Origin: Pleurodeles waltl
Lineage: Eukaryota > Chordata > Amphibia > Caudata > Salamandridae
Assembly: GCF_031143425.1 (NCBI RefSeq)
Contig: NC_090446.1
Span: 1,025,189,066 to 1,025,253,065 of the forward strand
DNA: 64,000 nucleotides
Direction: 5' to 3'
Shown: in pieces, positions 47,001 to 57,635 of the stretch
How the letters are laid out: each line of letters opens with the position of its first letter
Numbering within the stretch: position 1 is the first letter of the stretch
Notes under the pieces: model-generated
Database searches by the model: none
What the model was told of the DNA's origin: nothing
What the model saw: the letters and a program-made list of their open reading frames with translations, nothing else
Program-made: the position numbers and the translations under genes

Positions 47001-47884
47001 CCCACCCACTGTAGAGACATTGAGAGACTGTGGCTTTGCACTCCCCAGGATGGTACAGTGGGCAGCCCACCCACTGTAGAGACATTGAGAGACTGTGGCT
47101 TTGCACTCCCCAGGATGGTACAGTGGGCAACCCACCCACTGTAGAGACATTGAGAGACTGTGGCTTTGCACTCCCCAGGATGGTACAGTGGGCAGCCCAC
47201 CCACTGTAGAGACATTGAGAGACTGTGGCTTTGCACTCCCCAGGATGGTACAGTGGGCAGCCCACCCACTGTAGAGACATTGAGAGACTGTGGCTTTGCA
47301 CTCCCCAGGATGGTGCAGTGGGCATGGTGGCTCCTCGTGGATCTGGCGTCGTGGACTCATGTGGCTGTGGTGCCCCCCCTTCCCTTCCCCCTGAGGTGCC
47401 TGTAGTTTTAACATCTGATGCCCCTGCAGTGTTCTCTCCAAAGGACTCAGGTCTCCTGTGTGGGCTTTGCCCTTGTTTCGCGAAACATTGGCCCACGGAC
47501 ATGTTATATTCGTAGGATGTGCAGGACTTGTTACTTCAGTTATACACTGATGTGTATATATTTTTTTTTTTGTAAATATTTATCACGGTTGGTCAATAAT
47601 TTCCAGGAGATTTTTTTGTACATAAATATTTTTTCTAAATTTGGTTGTGTCATTGTATTTTTTACGGGTGTTTGGGTGGTGTCACTGTGACTTGTTGCTC
47701 TGCATTGGTGTGTACATATTGGGGGGGGTGTGGGTCGCATATGTGTGTGCCCGTAACCTTTCGTCCTCCCCCCTCCCGTGTGTCGTAGGTGCAGTACTCA
47801 CTGTTGACGTCTGCTCCGGAGTTCGTACTCGTGGTAGATGAGCAGGTAGATGAGAGCAGGTATGATGTTCAATTCGGGTTCCAT
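41073..47884 (-). CDS. HARBI1: HARBI1 DDE transposase, two exons, nearly intact
   Basis: Exon 1 is 47884-47802 (ATG, 83 nt) with donor GTGAGT. Exon 2 is 42108-41073 after acceptor CTCCTAG. The phases join as CA|G, giving a 372-residue protein, close to the usual HARBI1 size. An in-frame ATG at 42086 is an alternative start. The DDE_Tnp_4 catalytic residues are all present: D in IIGAIDGTH (41681-41679), D in WLIGDSGYP (41453-41451) and E in RRVIERTFG (41345-41343). Other family blocks are GSFQTTVAM, FPGSVHDAYVMRNS and CHIIVACCMLHNLA. The C-terminus is very acidic. It would cut and paste elements with matching ends. The 5.7-kb intron contains gene C on the opposite strand and the tandem repeats. 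Confidence 0.9.
42573..45115 (+). CDS. Harbinger gene C: second Myb/SANT-like protein, 3 exons
   Basis: Exons 42573-42686, 42891-43161 and 43537-45115, with GTGAGT donors and AG acceptors in compatible phases. The Myb/SANT-like fold spans exons 1-2: FSSEELEKLVDGVLPQYALL, then VSAHQKIDIWRAIAKEVQN and THCRKRWEDIRRGTRK. Exon 3 begins acidic, carries ARVSFAPGTSAP and a helical LIDLVRTVIVGQTTLLNAIQ segment. A long S/T/P/H-rich low-complexity part and a basic tail (KVKGRRERTETAAPK) follow. A C8 run near 44824-44831 shifts the frame: one frame stops at 44855, the other continues to TGA 45113-45115. It lies head-to-head with the HARBI1 main exon (start codons about 490 bp apart) and inside the HARBI1 intron. 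Probably a second DNA-binding cofactor. Confidence 0.8.
45157..46505 (+). repeat. 33-bp minisatellite, about 41 units
   Basis: Unit of type GCCGTGAAGACAGGTACCGC plus TGAACAGGGCCCC, with a common variant GTGCAGAAGAGCACC. Three units lack one C (near 45440, 45703, 46130). A rare variant GAGGGCACCGCC recurs at 45571 and 45801, 230 bp apart (7 units minus 1 bp), showing higher-order duplication. Because 33 is divisible by 3, it leaves long open frames on both strands that are not genes. Confidence 0.95.
46503..46815 (+). repeat. 30-bp minisatellite, about 10 units
   Basis: Units TCTCAAGCACCGCTCCGCTG plus GGCCCTTCAT, with 27-28-bp variants. It directly abuts the 33-bp array. Confidence 0.92.
46885..47322 (+). 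repeat. 65-bp minisatellite, about 7 units
   Basis: Units start GACTGTGGCTTTGCACTCCC and end CACTGTAGAGACATTGAGA. They are nearly identical to each other. Related to the 53-bp arrays of copies 1 and 3, with about 12 bp added. Confidence 0.95.
47802..47884 (-). CDS. HARBI1: HARBI1 first coding exon, copy 2
   Basis: Minus-strand ATG at 47884. The 83-nt exon encodes MEPELNIIPALIYLLIYHEY and a basic end, followed by GTGAGTACTG. The same exon length is kept in copies 1 and 3, and the frame joins exactly to the main exon at 42108. The hydrophobic helix followed by arginines is characteristic of this exon in all three copies. Confidence 0.82.
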
Positions 47885-47939
47885 GCTGTCCGGATTCCGC
47901 GTGGAGTGTCTCGAGGTGAGCGTTTTCCATTGAAAATGT

Positions 47940-48213
47940 CTGTTTCCGCCGTGTTTTTATCGGCGGGGCTCCCGCCCCGGAAAAGGTGGCGGATTGGTGG
48001 GTCGTGATAGGGTGGGCGGTACATTGTCTGCCGCCTGTCTGTTGGCGGTGACCGCCGCTCTGTTTGTTTGTTCCGCCGTGGCGGTCGGAGTGTTAAAGCG
48101 GCGGCGTGTGTTGGCGGTTCCCGCCAGGGTCAGAATTGCATTTTTTGGCCTGCCGGCCTGTTGGCGGATTGGCCGCCGCTTTATCACCGACTGCCAGGGT
48201 TAGAATCACCCCC
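47940..48213 (+). repeat. Harbinger right terminal and subterminal region
   Basis: Dense GGCGG/CCGCC motifs (GGCGGTACATTG, TTGGCGGTGACCGCCGC, CCGCCGTGGCGGTCGG) lead to the terminal repeat ending AGAATCACCCCC. Confidence 0.8.
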
Positions 48214-48216
48214 TCA

Positions 48217-48912
48217 GTCTCCAAAAATAGAGAATTTGCCTGGGCCAGATGGGTTCCTTGTATTTTTCGATCATACATGGAAAGAAACAATTCTAAATCC
48301 TCTCAAATTACTCTTTGGACTCGTTACAGATACAGGGACAAACATTGGCTCAGCCTAGGAAGCAAACATAGTTGTTATTTCAAAGGAGGGAAGGTTTCCA
48401 TTGAACCATAAAACAGCCTTCTTATTTCTCTTCTTCATGTGTACTGCAACAGTTATGTTAACTTTCTAGCCAATAGATTGAAATCTCTCTTGAAGACATT
48501 AACCAACCCAACTCAAACTGGGTTTATAAAAGGCACATTTGCTTTAGAAAATATCAGACTCTTTAGTCATATTGTAGAAAAAGACATACTATTAAACAGT
48601 GCATGCGTAGGGATGGCATTGGACACTGAAAAAGCTTTTGACAGGTTGTCTTAGAATTTCCTGCTTACAGTCCCTGACGGATTTCCACAGGGAGATAAAT
48701 TCAGTTAGATGATTCTAGCACTCTACAGAAAACCTTGTTCTGGAGTAAACATCAATGGAAACGTATCCAATAGCTTCCCTCCACAATAAGGAGCAAGACA
48801 GAGTTGTGCCCTGTCGCTCATGCTTTTTTTCTTAACAAAAGAGACCCTTTTACTCATAGAAAAGGCAGAAACTGTATTCTTAGAAACAATAGAGAAGCAT
48901 GCTAAAGTATAG
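48217..48912 (+). pseudogene. L1-like ORF2 RT fragment
   Basis: SPKIENLPGPDGFLVFF at the left edge (RT entry motif, family SPGPDGF), then PTQTGFIKGTFALENIRLFS near 48510-48570, LDTEKAFDRL near 48620-48650 and VNINGNVSNSFPP near 48745-48785. Stops and frame shifts show decay. It ends at an LTR starting at 48914. The upstream part of the same LINE lies left of the Harbinger. Confidence 0.78.
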
Positions 48913-48913
48913 G

Positions 48914-51136
48914 TGTTAGACCTGGCAGCTTTTTGGCTTGTCTCCCCTGTCTTTTTGCCTTCTGACCTTCTGTTTTTATGGTATACTGGACTCTGTGTTG
49001 CTGTTTTATTGTCTCTGAGAACTTTACCACTGCTAATCAGTGCTAAAGTGCAAGTGCTCCCTATAGAAATTGTACTGTTGATTGGTTTATCCATGATTGG
49101 CATAGTTGATTTACTGGTAAGTCCTTAGTAAAGTGCACTGGAGGTGCCCAGGGCCTGTAAATCAAATTCTACTAGTGGGCCTGCAGCACTAGTAGTGCCA
49201 CCCACATTAGTAGCCCTGTAAACATGGCTCAGACCTACCACTACAGTGTCTGTGTGTGCAGTTTTAGACTGCCAATTCAACTTGTTAAGTGTACCCACTT
49301 GCCAGGCCTAAGCCTTCCCTTTTACTAAATGTTAGGCATCCCTAAGGTATGCACTAGGTAGCCCCATGGGCAGGGTTCAGTGTATGGTAAAGGTGGGACA
49401 TGTACTTATATGTGTTACATGTCTTAAGAGTGAAATACTACTAAATTTGGTTTTCAATGTGCAAGGCCTTTCTCTCTCATAGGTTAACATGGGGGCTGCC
49501 TTTAAATATTATTAAAGTGCAGATTCCCTTTGAGAGCAGATAGAAATGTAGAGATAAGGGTCTCTGAACTCACAATAAAAAAATACATCTTTTGGTAAGG
49601 GTTGTTTTATATTGTGAGTTTGCAAATGTCTCTTTTAGAAAGTAGGCATTTTCTTGCCTAAACCATTCTATGAGTCTGCCTGTTCGTGGAATCCCTGTCT
49701 GGGGTCAGTTTGACAGATGGGCTGTTTGCACCTCTCTCTAGACCAGAGGTCTTCAAACTGGGGCGCGGCCCCCTGAGGGGGGCCTCAAGTGATCCCGGGG
49801 GGAGGCCGCCAGGCTCTGGTCAAATGAAGCATTAGACAGATAACAGGGCTTTGGTTTAAGCAGAAACATGTTATTGCATTTTTAATAAGGTAACAGTACT
49901 TAACTGCAATGTTTAAAAGGTTTAGACATATTTAAACATTGCAATCTTTATAAAATAATTGTGAAAAAGTCTGAGGGGGGCCCAATGATTTTTATTTTTC
50001 AAATAGGGGGTACAACATTAAAAAGTTTGGAGACACAATGGGGGCTTGGGTGTAGCCTCCATATCCTGATGAGCCATCTGAGATAGAGGGAAGGGAGGAG
50101 CGGTCACTTACACCTGAAAAGACTGTGCCTGGTCTCACACAATGCAGTCTCCAACCCCCTGGTGTGTGTCTGGGGCCTGGCCTGGGCAAGGCAGGATTTC
50201 ACAAACAAGAGAGACTTTTCTTTGAAGTAGGCCTACTTCTAAGGGCAAAATGGGTATAAGAAGGGCACCCAAACCACAGATTTTAGAACACTTCTGGAAA
50301 CCAAGAGGAAATTCTGCCTGGAGAAAAGTTGAAGAGCTACCCCGCCCTGCATGTGGCTGTGCTTTGTGGAGCTATCTTGCAGTTGCTGCTTCTGCCTGTG
50401 CTAGAGGACAAAGACTGGACATTGTGTTGCCTTCCTTCTTGTGAAGAACTCTCCAAGGGCTTGATTTAGACATTGCCTCCTGTTGTTTGAATCTCAGGGA
50501 CAGCAAATACTTTTCTCTGCCAGCACCTGGAGTCTCTGCTGAGACTCCTACTCTGCCAAGTGGTGCCCATCCAGTTCCTGGGACCCTGAAAGGAGAAGCT
50601 GGACGCCTAAGAGTGAGAAATGCACGCACCGACCGCCGTGCGGGGAAAAGATTGACGCAACTCCAATCTGCGGGCTGACAAACTGATGCGGCGCAGGCTT
50701 CAAGGCTGAAAAGCGACCCTTGCTGCGTGGTTTTCAGATCATCGTGCGGTAGGATTTCTGACACAAAAACGACGCAAGGTCTGCCCAGACCCGAGAGTGC
50801 GGTTCGAATCGACGCATCACTCTCCTGCAGAGGGGAAAAATCACGCATGCCGACTTGACTGAAGGAGAAACGACGCAAGGTCTCGCTAATAAGTGATATT
50901 GACGCATCGCAAGCCCTTTTTGATGCACACTCGCCCGTGCGGGGTTATTTTTGATGCACCAGGTACATTTTCACACTAACAGCATTAGCGTTGTGTTTAA
51001 AACTACACAAAGAGTCTTTTTACTTTTTAATTCAATCACTTGAGTTGTGTATTGTGTATTTTTGTAGTTTTGGTCTTGTTTTGTTTAGATAAATATTCTC
51101 TATTTTTCTAAACCTGTATTGTGTCATTTTGTAGTG
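48914..51136 (+). mobile_element. Gypsy-type LTR, 3' end lost
   Basis: Starts TGTTAGACCTGGCAG. The first 500 bp match, in opposite orientation, the LTR of the Gmr1-like element at 59147-58660 (for example AGTGCTAAAGTGCAAGTGCT and CCAGGGCCTGTAAATCAAAT). It continues to TGTCATTTTGTAGTG, where Harbinger copy 3 begins. No internal coding sequence is attached. An AATA-type motif near 51090 could be the poly(A) region. It contains a hAT-like insert. Confidence 0.75.
49744..50040. mobile_element. hAT-like MITE nested in LTR
   Basis: Left end CAGAGGTCTTCAAACTGGGG with a GGCGCGGCCCCCTGAGGGGG core; right end AGTTTGGAGACACAATG as an imperfect inverted repeat. This resembles the vertebrate hAT (Charlie-like) short elements with CAGxGGTxxxCAAACT ends. 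A clear 8-bp duplication was not found, so the limits are approximate. Confidence 0.6.
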
Positions 51137-51305
51137 ATGGACACCCATCACCAAAGCATGCACACCTGTGACGATCACCTAGCCCACCAAATCACCAGTC
51201 ACACAAGCCTAAGCTGCCAGGGCAATAACAACCATACAGGGCAACACACCCATCCACAAGATGTCACACGCAGAAACAATAACTCTACATTTACATCCCC
51301 ACAGG

Positions 51306-52103
51306 TCCCTACAACTTCACCGGAGAGGAGGTGCCAGCAACATCCAGCCCCACCCCCCAGTGATGACAGCAGCTCTGCACGCCTGGATCAGGATGACCAG
51401 CCTGGACCATCAGGAACCTCTGGACAGTCAGTTACCCAGGCGCAGGCCCATACCACCACAGAGCCTTCCCCCTCAGGAAACACCAGCACAGCACCCACCC
51501 AGCGGGCCCATACCATGTCAATCTGCAGTGTGTCCACCACTGCAGGGACCTCAGGCAACCCCACAAACACAGGATGATCAGGGACCTGGGGTCAGTGGCA
51601 GTGGGCACACAGTTCTGGGGACAGAGGCACAGGACAACAGGGAAGCTGGGAGGACTGCTGTGCAACAGGGGGAGGACAGGCCCAGGTAACCGACTCCCCA
51701 CGAGGAACTCACCAACGTCCTGGGAGCATACCACCATTCCCAGGAGACGACGGGCCAGATACTGGCCAAGTTGTAGGAGACCGAGCGGCTGCAGGATGGA
51801 CAGTACCTGGGGATCAGGGAGGACCTGAGGGACATCCACACCACCCTGGTTACCATTGCAGGGGTGCTGGCAGACATGGTCAACACCATGAGGGAGGCAG
51901 TGGCACACCAACGAGCCCCTGACACTAGTCAAACCGATGAACAGCCTTCCACCTCTGCTGACGCTAGTGGACAGGAGGCCCCGCCACAGGAACAACAGGC
52001 CATCAGCACCCCTTCCCGTGCAGAAGGAGAACTACCACGCAAATGGTCCCTGCGATCCAGGCAGAAGCCAGAGACTATTGTCAAGACCCCCACCAGGAAA
52101 TAA
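51306..52103 (+). pseudogene. Harbinger gene A exon 2, copy 3
   Basis: Follows a CATCCCCACAG acceptor. Ser/Pro/Gln-rich, then DMVNTMREAVAHQRAPDTSQ and a basic end to TAA 52101-52103. Frame changes near 51690-51830. The DNA-binding exon is missing. Confidence 0.75.
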
Positions 52104-52574
52104 GACTTTCCTGAATGTCACCCTTGTGTCCCACTATGTCACCCTGTCCACCTTGAACTGCCATTGCTCCACTTCCTATGCCCCCTTGGACAGTGTACCT
52201 GTGATACAAATAGACTGGAACTTTATCCTGGACTCTCCTCCACCACCACGCCATCCCATTGCAATACCCCATCCACTTATTAGCACATAAATAAACACCC
52301 TTGTAAAAAATACAAGTATGGAGTCTGTCGATTGATTAAACTATGTATTCGTTTAACAAGCTGTAAACATTGCAATTCAACTGTACAGTAATGTATACAT
52401 AGGTATGACCTGTAGTTGGCTGCAGTCAACACACCAGGAGCCAGAGTGGGGGACGGATATCTGTGAATAGACATGCCAAAGGGTACAGTAAGTAGCCATA
52501 GTAGTGGGAATATCAGCCTGCCGGTGACAATATCCAATACAAACCTGTCAATGGAAGGTGAAGTTACAGTGTCT

Positions 52575-53700
52575 TACCTGTGTGTCACTGGAAGTACTGT
52601 CATATGATTGCTGTTCTATTGTCCACATCTTCATCCTCTGCCTCCTCTTCATCACTGTCCACAGGGTCCACCGCTGCCACACGCCCATCTCCAGCCTCAT
52701 CCTCCTGCAGAAAAGGCACATGGCGACGTAAGGCAAGGTTGTGCAGCATACAACATGCATGATGATCTGGCACACCTTCTTGGGTGAGCAGCACAGGGAA
52801 CCACCTGTTAGATGGAGGCATCAAACCCTGGCCTTCAGGAGGATGAATGTCCTCTCTATTATTCTTCTTGTTCGCCCATGTGCCTCATTGTAACATTCCT
52901 CTGCCCTTGTCCTGGGATTCCTCACTGGGGTCAGTAGCCATGAGAGGTTGGGGTAACCAGAGTCACCTGCTAAATCGATGGATACCTGTTAGCCAAAAAC
53001 TAACCCTTAGGGCCAATACCCATACACCAATATATACTGGGTGGGAACCAGGGCTCACCTATTAGCCACACCTGGTGCCTCTGAGTTGAGCCATCACATA
53101 TGGGATGCTGCTATTCCTCAGGATAAAGGCATCATGCACAGACCCAGGATACTTTTCATTGACATGGTAGATGTAATGGTCCACCAGGCACACTATCTGT
53201 ACATTCATCGAATGAAAGCTCTTTCAGTTTCTGAACACCTGTATATTTCTCCGCGGAGGACAAAGGCAATATGTGTACCATCAATAGCCCCAATAATGTT
53301 GGGGATATGTCCCATTTCATAGAAGTCAGCTTTCACTGTGGCCAAATCCTCCACCTGGGGAAAACAATGTAGCTGCACATGCGTTTCATCAAGGCAGACA
53401 ACACTTGTTAGCACTATTGAGAACATTGGCTGTGACATTCTTGCTGCCAAGTCCACTGTCACTTGGAAAGAACCAGTTGCCAAGAAATGGAGCACAGATT
53501 GCACCTGCACAAGAGGGGGGATTCCAGTGGGGTGACGGATAGCAGATATCAGGTCTGGCTCCAATGGGGCACCCACCTCTTGGATTGTGGCCCTGTCAAG
53601 TCTGTAGGTGAGGATAATGTGCCTGTCCTCCATTGTTGCCAAGTCCACCAGTGGCCTGTACACGGGGATGTCTCCATCTCCTATTCATCTGCAGCAGTTG
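52575..53700 (-). pseudogene. HARBI1: HARBI1 transposase main exons, copy 3
   Basis: The minus strand reads ATMEDRHIILTYRLDRATIQ and HIPNIIGAIDGTHIAFV (first catalytic Asp kept), then frameshifts. A 92-bp GTGAG...CAG segment (53058-52967) interrupts WLIG/DSGYP. Then come [19 protein letters not shown] and the glutamate block RRIIERTF. Further shifts break the C-terminus. The acceptor at the 5' border is mutated compared with copy 2. The first exon is at 58249-58331. Confidence 0.85.
52967..53058 (-). other. GT-AG intron-like segment inside HARBI1 copy 3
   Basis: Minus strand GTGAGCCCTGG...ATTTAGCAG, 92 bp, at the same codon as the 67-bp segment in copy 1 and homologous to it at both borders. 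Confidence 0.75.
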
Positions 53701-54148
53701 CAATTTAGGGGGCAAAACGATGAGCATCTTGTCAGTATTCCACATTTCCAAAATGTACACTGCATTGCATGGTGTGACTGAAACAGTATGTTGTTGGATA
53801 GGCCCAAATGGTGCCTATATGTACTGTGATGAAGTTAGGTGCCATGGCCTGACCCCCCCTGAAATGGCATCCGCCTGTCCTGTGTGGATGGACAGGTGGA
53901 AATGCGGTAAAGCTACTGACGTTGTGCGCTGTTGCGGGAGGCGGTCGAGTACCGCTGTGCAACTCCTCATTGGTTGTCATTGGGCCCTATGGGTTACAGT
54001 GGCCAATGGTGATTACGCCGGCAGTGACGGTACACACTGCCAAGGACGTGACCCCCATTTTCTTTCTGTTCACTCACTTGCTACCTGACCTTCAACGGGA
54101 GAGGACGTACACTGTAAGTGCTGCTGTGACCTGTGTCTGGAACCAACC

Positions 54149-56995
54149 ATGGCTCGAGTCACTGGGGAAAGGGCCCTTACCTTCTCCGCTGCGGAGTTGG
54201 ATAGACTGGTGGATGGGGTCCTACCCCAGTACCGAATGCTGTATGGGCCTCCAGACCAACAGGTGAGAACACTGAGCATGATGCATCGGGCATAAATGCA
54301 TGGAGTGCTGTGTGTGAAGGCCTCGTGTAAAGGGGGGGAGTGGAAGGGTCCTGGGCAGTGTCCTGCATATATGGAGGGCAATGTCTGTGTGTAAGGGGAT
54401 GTGAGGGATGTGGGGGGCCATGCGTGTAAGAGGCCGGATGGTATGGCTGACACCTTTTTTCTATGTTTATTTCTCTGCAGGTCAGCGCCCATCAGAAAAA
54501 GGGTATATGGCGTGCCATTGCCAAGGACGTGAGGACCCTGGGGGTCTATGGCAGACGGAGCACCCACTGTTGAAAACGGTGGGAGGACCTGAGACACTGG
54601 GCACGGAAGACGGCGGAGGCCCAGCTGGGGATGGCCTCCCAATGAGGAAGGGGTGCCCGTCGAACCCTGACCCCCCCTGATGTTCCACATACTGGCAGTG
54701 GCCCATCCGGAGCTCGATGGGCGCTTGAGGGCATTACAGCAGCCACAAGGGGGTGAGTACCGTTTCACATTATACTACTTGTGCATGGTAGAGTGGTCTT
54801 CGGGTGGGGAATGTGGGTCCGTGGGTGCCCCTAGGCCAGGGCAGACATTGCAGGGTAGGTTCCATGTTGGGCAGGGGCTGATGAACACCACCTCCAACCA
54901 AGCTAGTAGGCATCCACTACTGAGCAGGGCTCTGTGGTTCTCAGGTATGCTGCAATTGGCGTTGGGCATTCCTGTCCATGTCCTGGTGACTAGCATTGTG
55001 ACTGGTAGTGCATTGCTTAGTGTGCAGGGATGTTCTCTGTGTGTGTGTTGTTTATGCCAACAGTGGTGTTGTTGCTGCCATTGACCAAGTGTATCCTTTG
55101 TCTCTTCCCCCCCCTTTTTGTTTTGTCACCCTGTCCTTATGTGCATTAGCATCATCTGGCAGAGGAGCAGAGGCACCGCAGACGGAGGGAGCTGCATCCC
55201 ACAGGGCCGGAGGGTGAATCCACCGACGGTGAAGGCACCAGTAGGATGGAGGGCGAGGGGAGCACCATGGCGGAGACAGGAGGGGACAGTTAGGACAGTG
55301 ATACCTCCTCTGATGGAAGTTCCCTGGTGGTGGCAGACACCTCTGTGGCCATCCCTACTACAGATACAGATGTCAACCCTTGTACCAGCACCGCCCTCCC
55401 AGCAGCCCCTCAGCAAGTTTCCCATGCCTGCTCACCCAGGAGGGTGGGCATCTCCTTCGCCCCAGGCACCTCAGGCCCTGCCCCAGTTAGCCCTGCTGCC
55501 CTGAGTGAGGAGGCTATTGACCCCTCTGCGATCCATCTCTGTTGGGCAGTTAACCATAGTGAATGCCATCCAGGGGCTGGCAGGCCATTTGCAACAAACA
55601 AATGCATTCCTGGAGGGCATTCACTCTGGCATGGCGGCCCAACAGAGATCAATCCAGGCTCTGGCCTCCTCCCTGATGGCAGCCATTGTTCCTGTCTTTA
55701 GCCTTCCCCCTACACCTTCCTCTACCCAGTCCCATGCCCCTCAACCCCAACCTATCCCAAGCACACATTCAGACCATCATGCACCCAAGGCAACACACAG
55801 GAGTGGCTCAGGCAAACACAAGCTCCACACATCATCCCACAGGCACTCACACAAACACCATCCAGATGCAGACATAACAACACCCACTGCCTCCACTGTG
55901 TCCCCTCACACCTGAATGCACTACATCCTCATCCACTACCTCCATCACCAGCACGCCTACCACTACACACCCCTCACTGGCAGTCACCACCCCCACATTC
56001 ATGCACACAACCCCTGTGTCCTCTCCCACTGTGTCTGTGCCCCCTCCTCCCAAAGTACACAAACGCAAGCACTCAGACACCCAACAGCCATGCACCTCAC
56101 AACTGCATCCAGCCCATGCACCTGCAACCAAACACAGCAGACTGACACCTCCTACAACCACTCCGTCTTTCCCCACTCCCAGACCTTCATTCTCTTCCGA
56201 CCCCAGTGACCCTAAGAAGCTTTTCCCCTCCGCCGTTGACCTCTTCCTAACCCCTCCCCCTGTCCTTCACGTCGGGCCAGGGTGGTCAGAACCCAGGCTA
56301 GCACCTCAGCCACCCAGTCCACGGCCACAGTAGTGTCAGCAGCTACAGCAGGTGTAAGAGGCTCCAGGGAACCACCCATTAGCACTGGCAGTGTGCCTGC
56401 ACCTGCTGCCAAGGGGAAGGGCAAGGAGGCACCACCAGCTGCCAAGGTGGAGGGCAAGGAGGCACCACCAGCTGCCAAGGTGAAGGGCACGTAGGCACCA
56501 CCAGCAAGGAGGCACCATCAGCTGCCAAGGGGAAGGGCAAAGGGCCTGCACCTGCAGGCAGGAAGGACAGGATGCCTGGTGCTGGGACTGATTCTGAGCC
56601 CACACCACCAACCATGGTGGTTCAGCCATCCGAGGCTGCAGGGGAGGAGCTGGAGCCTTCTCCCACCACTGGCATCCCTGCTACCAGCACCGCCACCAGC
56701 ACCGCTACCAGAATCATTGCCTGCAGCAGTGCCAGCAGCAACATCCCTAGTAGATAGCTGTCCGAGGCTGCAGGGGAAGGGCTGGAGCCTCCCCCCAACA
56801 CTGGCATCCCCGACACCAGCACCGCCACCAGCATCACTGCCTGAAGTAGTGCCAGCAGCAGCAGCCCCAGTGGTCAGCCGTCCGAGGCTGCAGGGGAAGG
56901 GCTGGACCCTCCCCCTACCACTGGCATCCCCGCCACCAGCACCGCCACCAGCACCACTGAGCAGCCATCGCCACCGGCGGGCAGTGTGTAGTCCT
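54149..56995 (+). pseudogene. Harbinger gene C, copy 3
   Basis: Exon 1 (54149-54262) encodes FSAAELDRLVDGVLPQYRML. Exon 2 begins at 54481 with VSAHQKKGIWRAIAKDV; a TGA replaces the codon before KRWEDL, and there are further shifts. Exon 3 begins at 55150 after GTGCATTAG, contains ISFAPGTSGPAP and a shifted helical block. Then come low-complexity S/T/P sequence and Ala-Lys-rich repeats (PPAAKVEGKEA type, near 56400-56500). A block repeated about every 120 bp (GAGGCTGCAGGGGAAGGGCT) follows to about 56990. Confidence 0.78.
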
Positions 56996-57079
56996 GCCAC
57001 CATGGACTGTAATGCGTCCTGACCCCTGCAAATCCTGTGAGGCTTACACCCAAGTGAGAGACTGACCTTGCACTCCCCA

Positions 57080-57635
57080 AGATCTGCATCACAGGGCACA
57101 AGGCCCTAACCAGTGGAAGAAGGCATCCACTCACCCCCTCCCTGCCAGGATGAAGCATGCTGGGCACAAGGCCCCCTCCAGAACCAGTGGAAGAAGGCAT
57201 CCACTCACCCACTCCTTGCCAGGATGAAGCACACTGGGCACAAGGCCCCTCCAGAACCAGTGGAAAAATGCATCCACTCACCCCCTCCTTACCAGGATGA
57301 AGCACACTGGGCACAAGGCCCCCTCTAGAACCAGTGGAAGAAGGCATCCACTCACCCCCTCCTTGCCAGGATGAAGCACCCTGGGAACAAGGCCTCCTCC
57401 AGAACCAGTGGAAGAAGGCATCCACTCACCCACTCCTTGCCAGGATGAAGCACACTGGGCACAAGGCCCCTCCAGAACCAGTGGAAAAATGCATCCACTC
57501 ACCCCCTCCTTACCAGGATGAAGCACACTGGGCACAAGGCCCCCTCTAGAACCAGTGGAAGAAGGCATCCACTCACCCCCTCCTTGCCAGGATGAATCAC
57601 ACTGACCACAAAGCCCCCTCCAGAACCAGTGGCAG
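57080..57635 (+). repeat. 74-bp minisatellite, about 7.5 units
   Basis: Units with GCATCCACTCACCCCCTCCT, GCCAGGATGAAGCACACTGG and CAGAACCAGTGGAAGAAG. Same family and position as 16940-17585. Confidence 0.92.

Larger units (their letters stand above)
38458..48213 (+). mobile_element. Complete three-gene Harbinger transposon (copy 2), TCA duplication
   Basis: Left end GGGGGTCATTCTGACCTCGG; right-end complement GGGGGTGATTCTAACCCTGG. TCA at 38455-38457 and 48214-48216 is a 3-bp target duplication. 9.76 kb. It encodes Myb/SANT-like gene A (+), HARBI1 transposase (-) and Myb/SANT-like gene C (+), and carries three tandem-repeat blocks. It sits in an L1-like LINE. It has the best-preserved coding content of the window and could be, or recently have been, close to autonomous. 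Confidence 0.93.

Noticed and set aside
45112..47079. Plus-strand open frames across the 33- and 30-bp arrays as an extension of gene C
   Set aside because: Gene C ends at TGA 45113-45115 in its continuing frame. The frames start without a proper ATG context and break at the units with 1-bp deletions.
46730..47502. Minus-strand frames of about 200 codons over the 65-bp array
   Set aside because: Periodic repeat translations; the 65-bp unit cycles through frames. No domain.
50372..50878. 168-codon minus-strand frame
   Set aside because: It lies inside the gypsy LTR antisense to its transcription and has no domain similarity.
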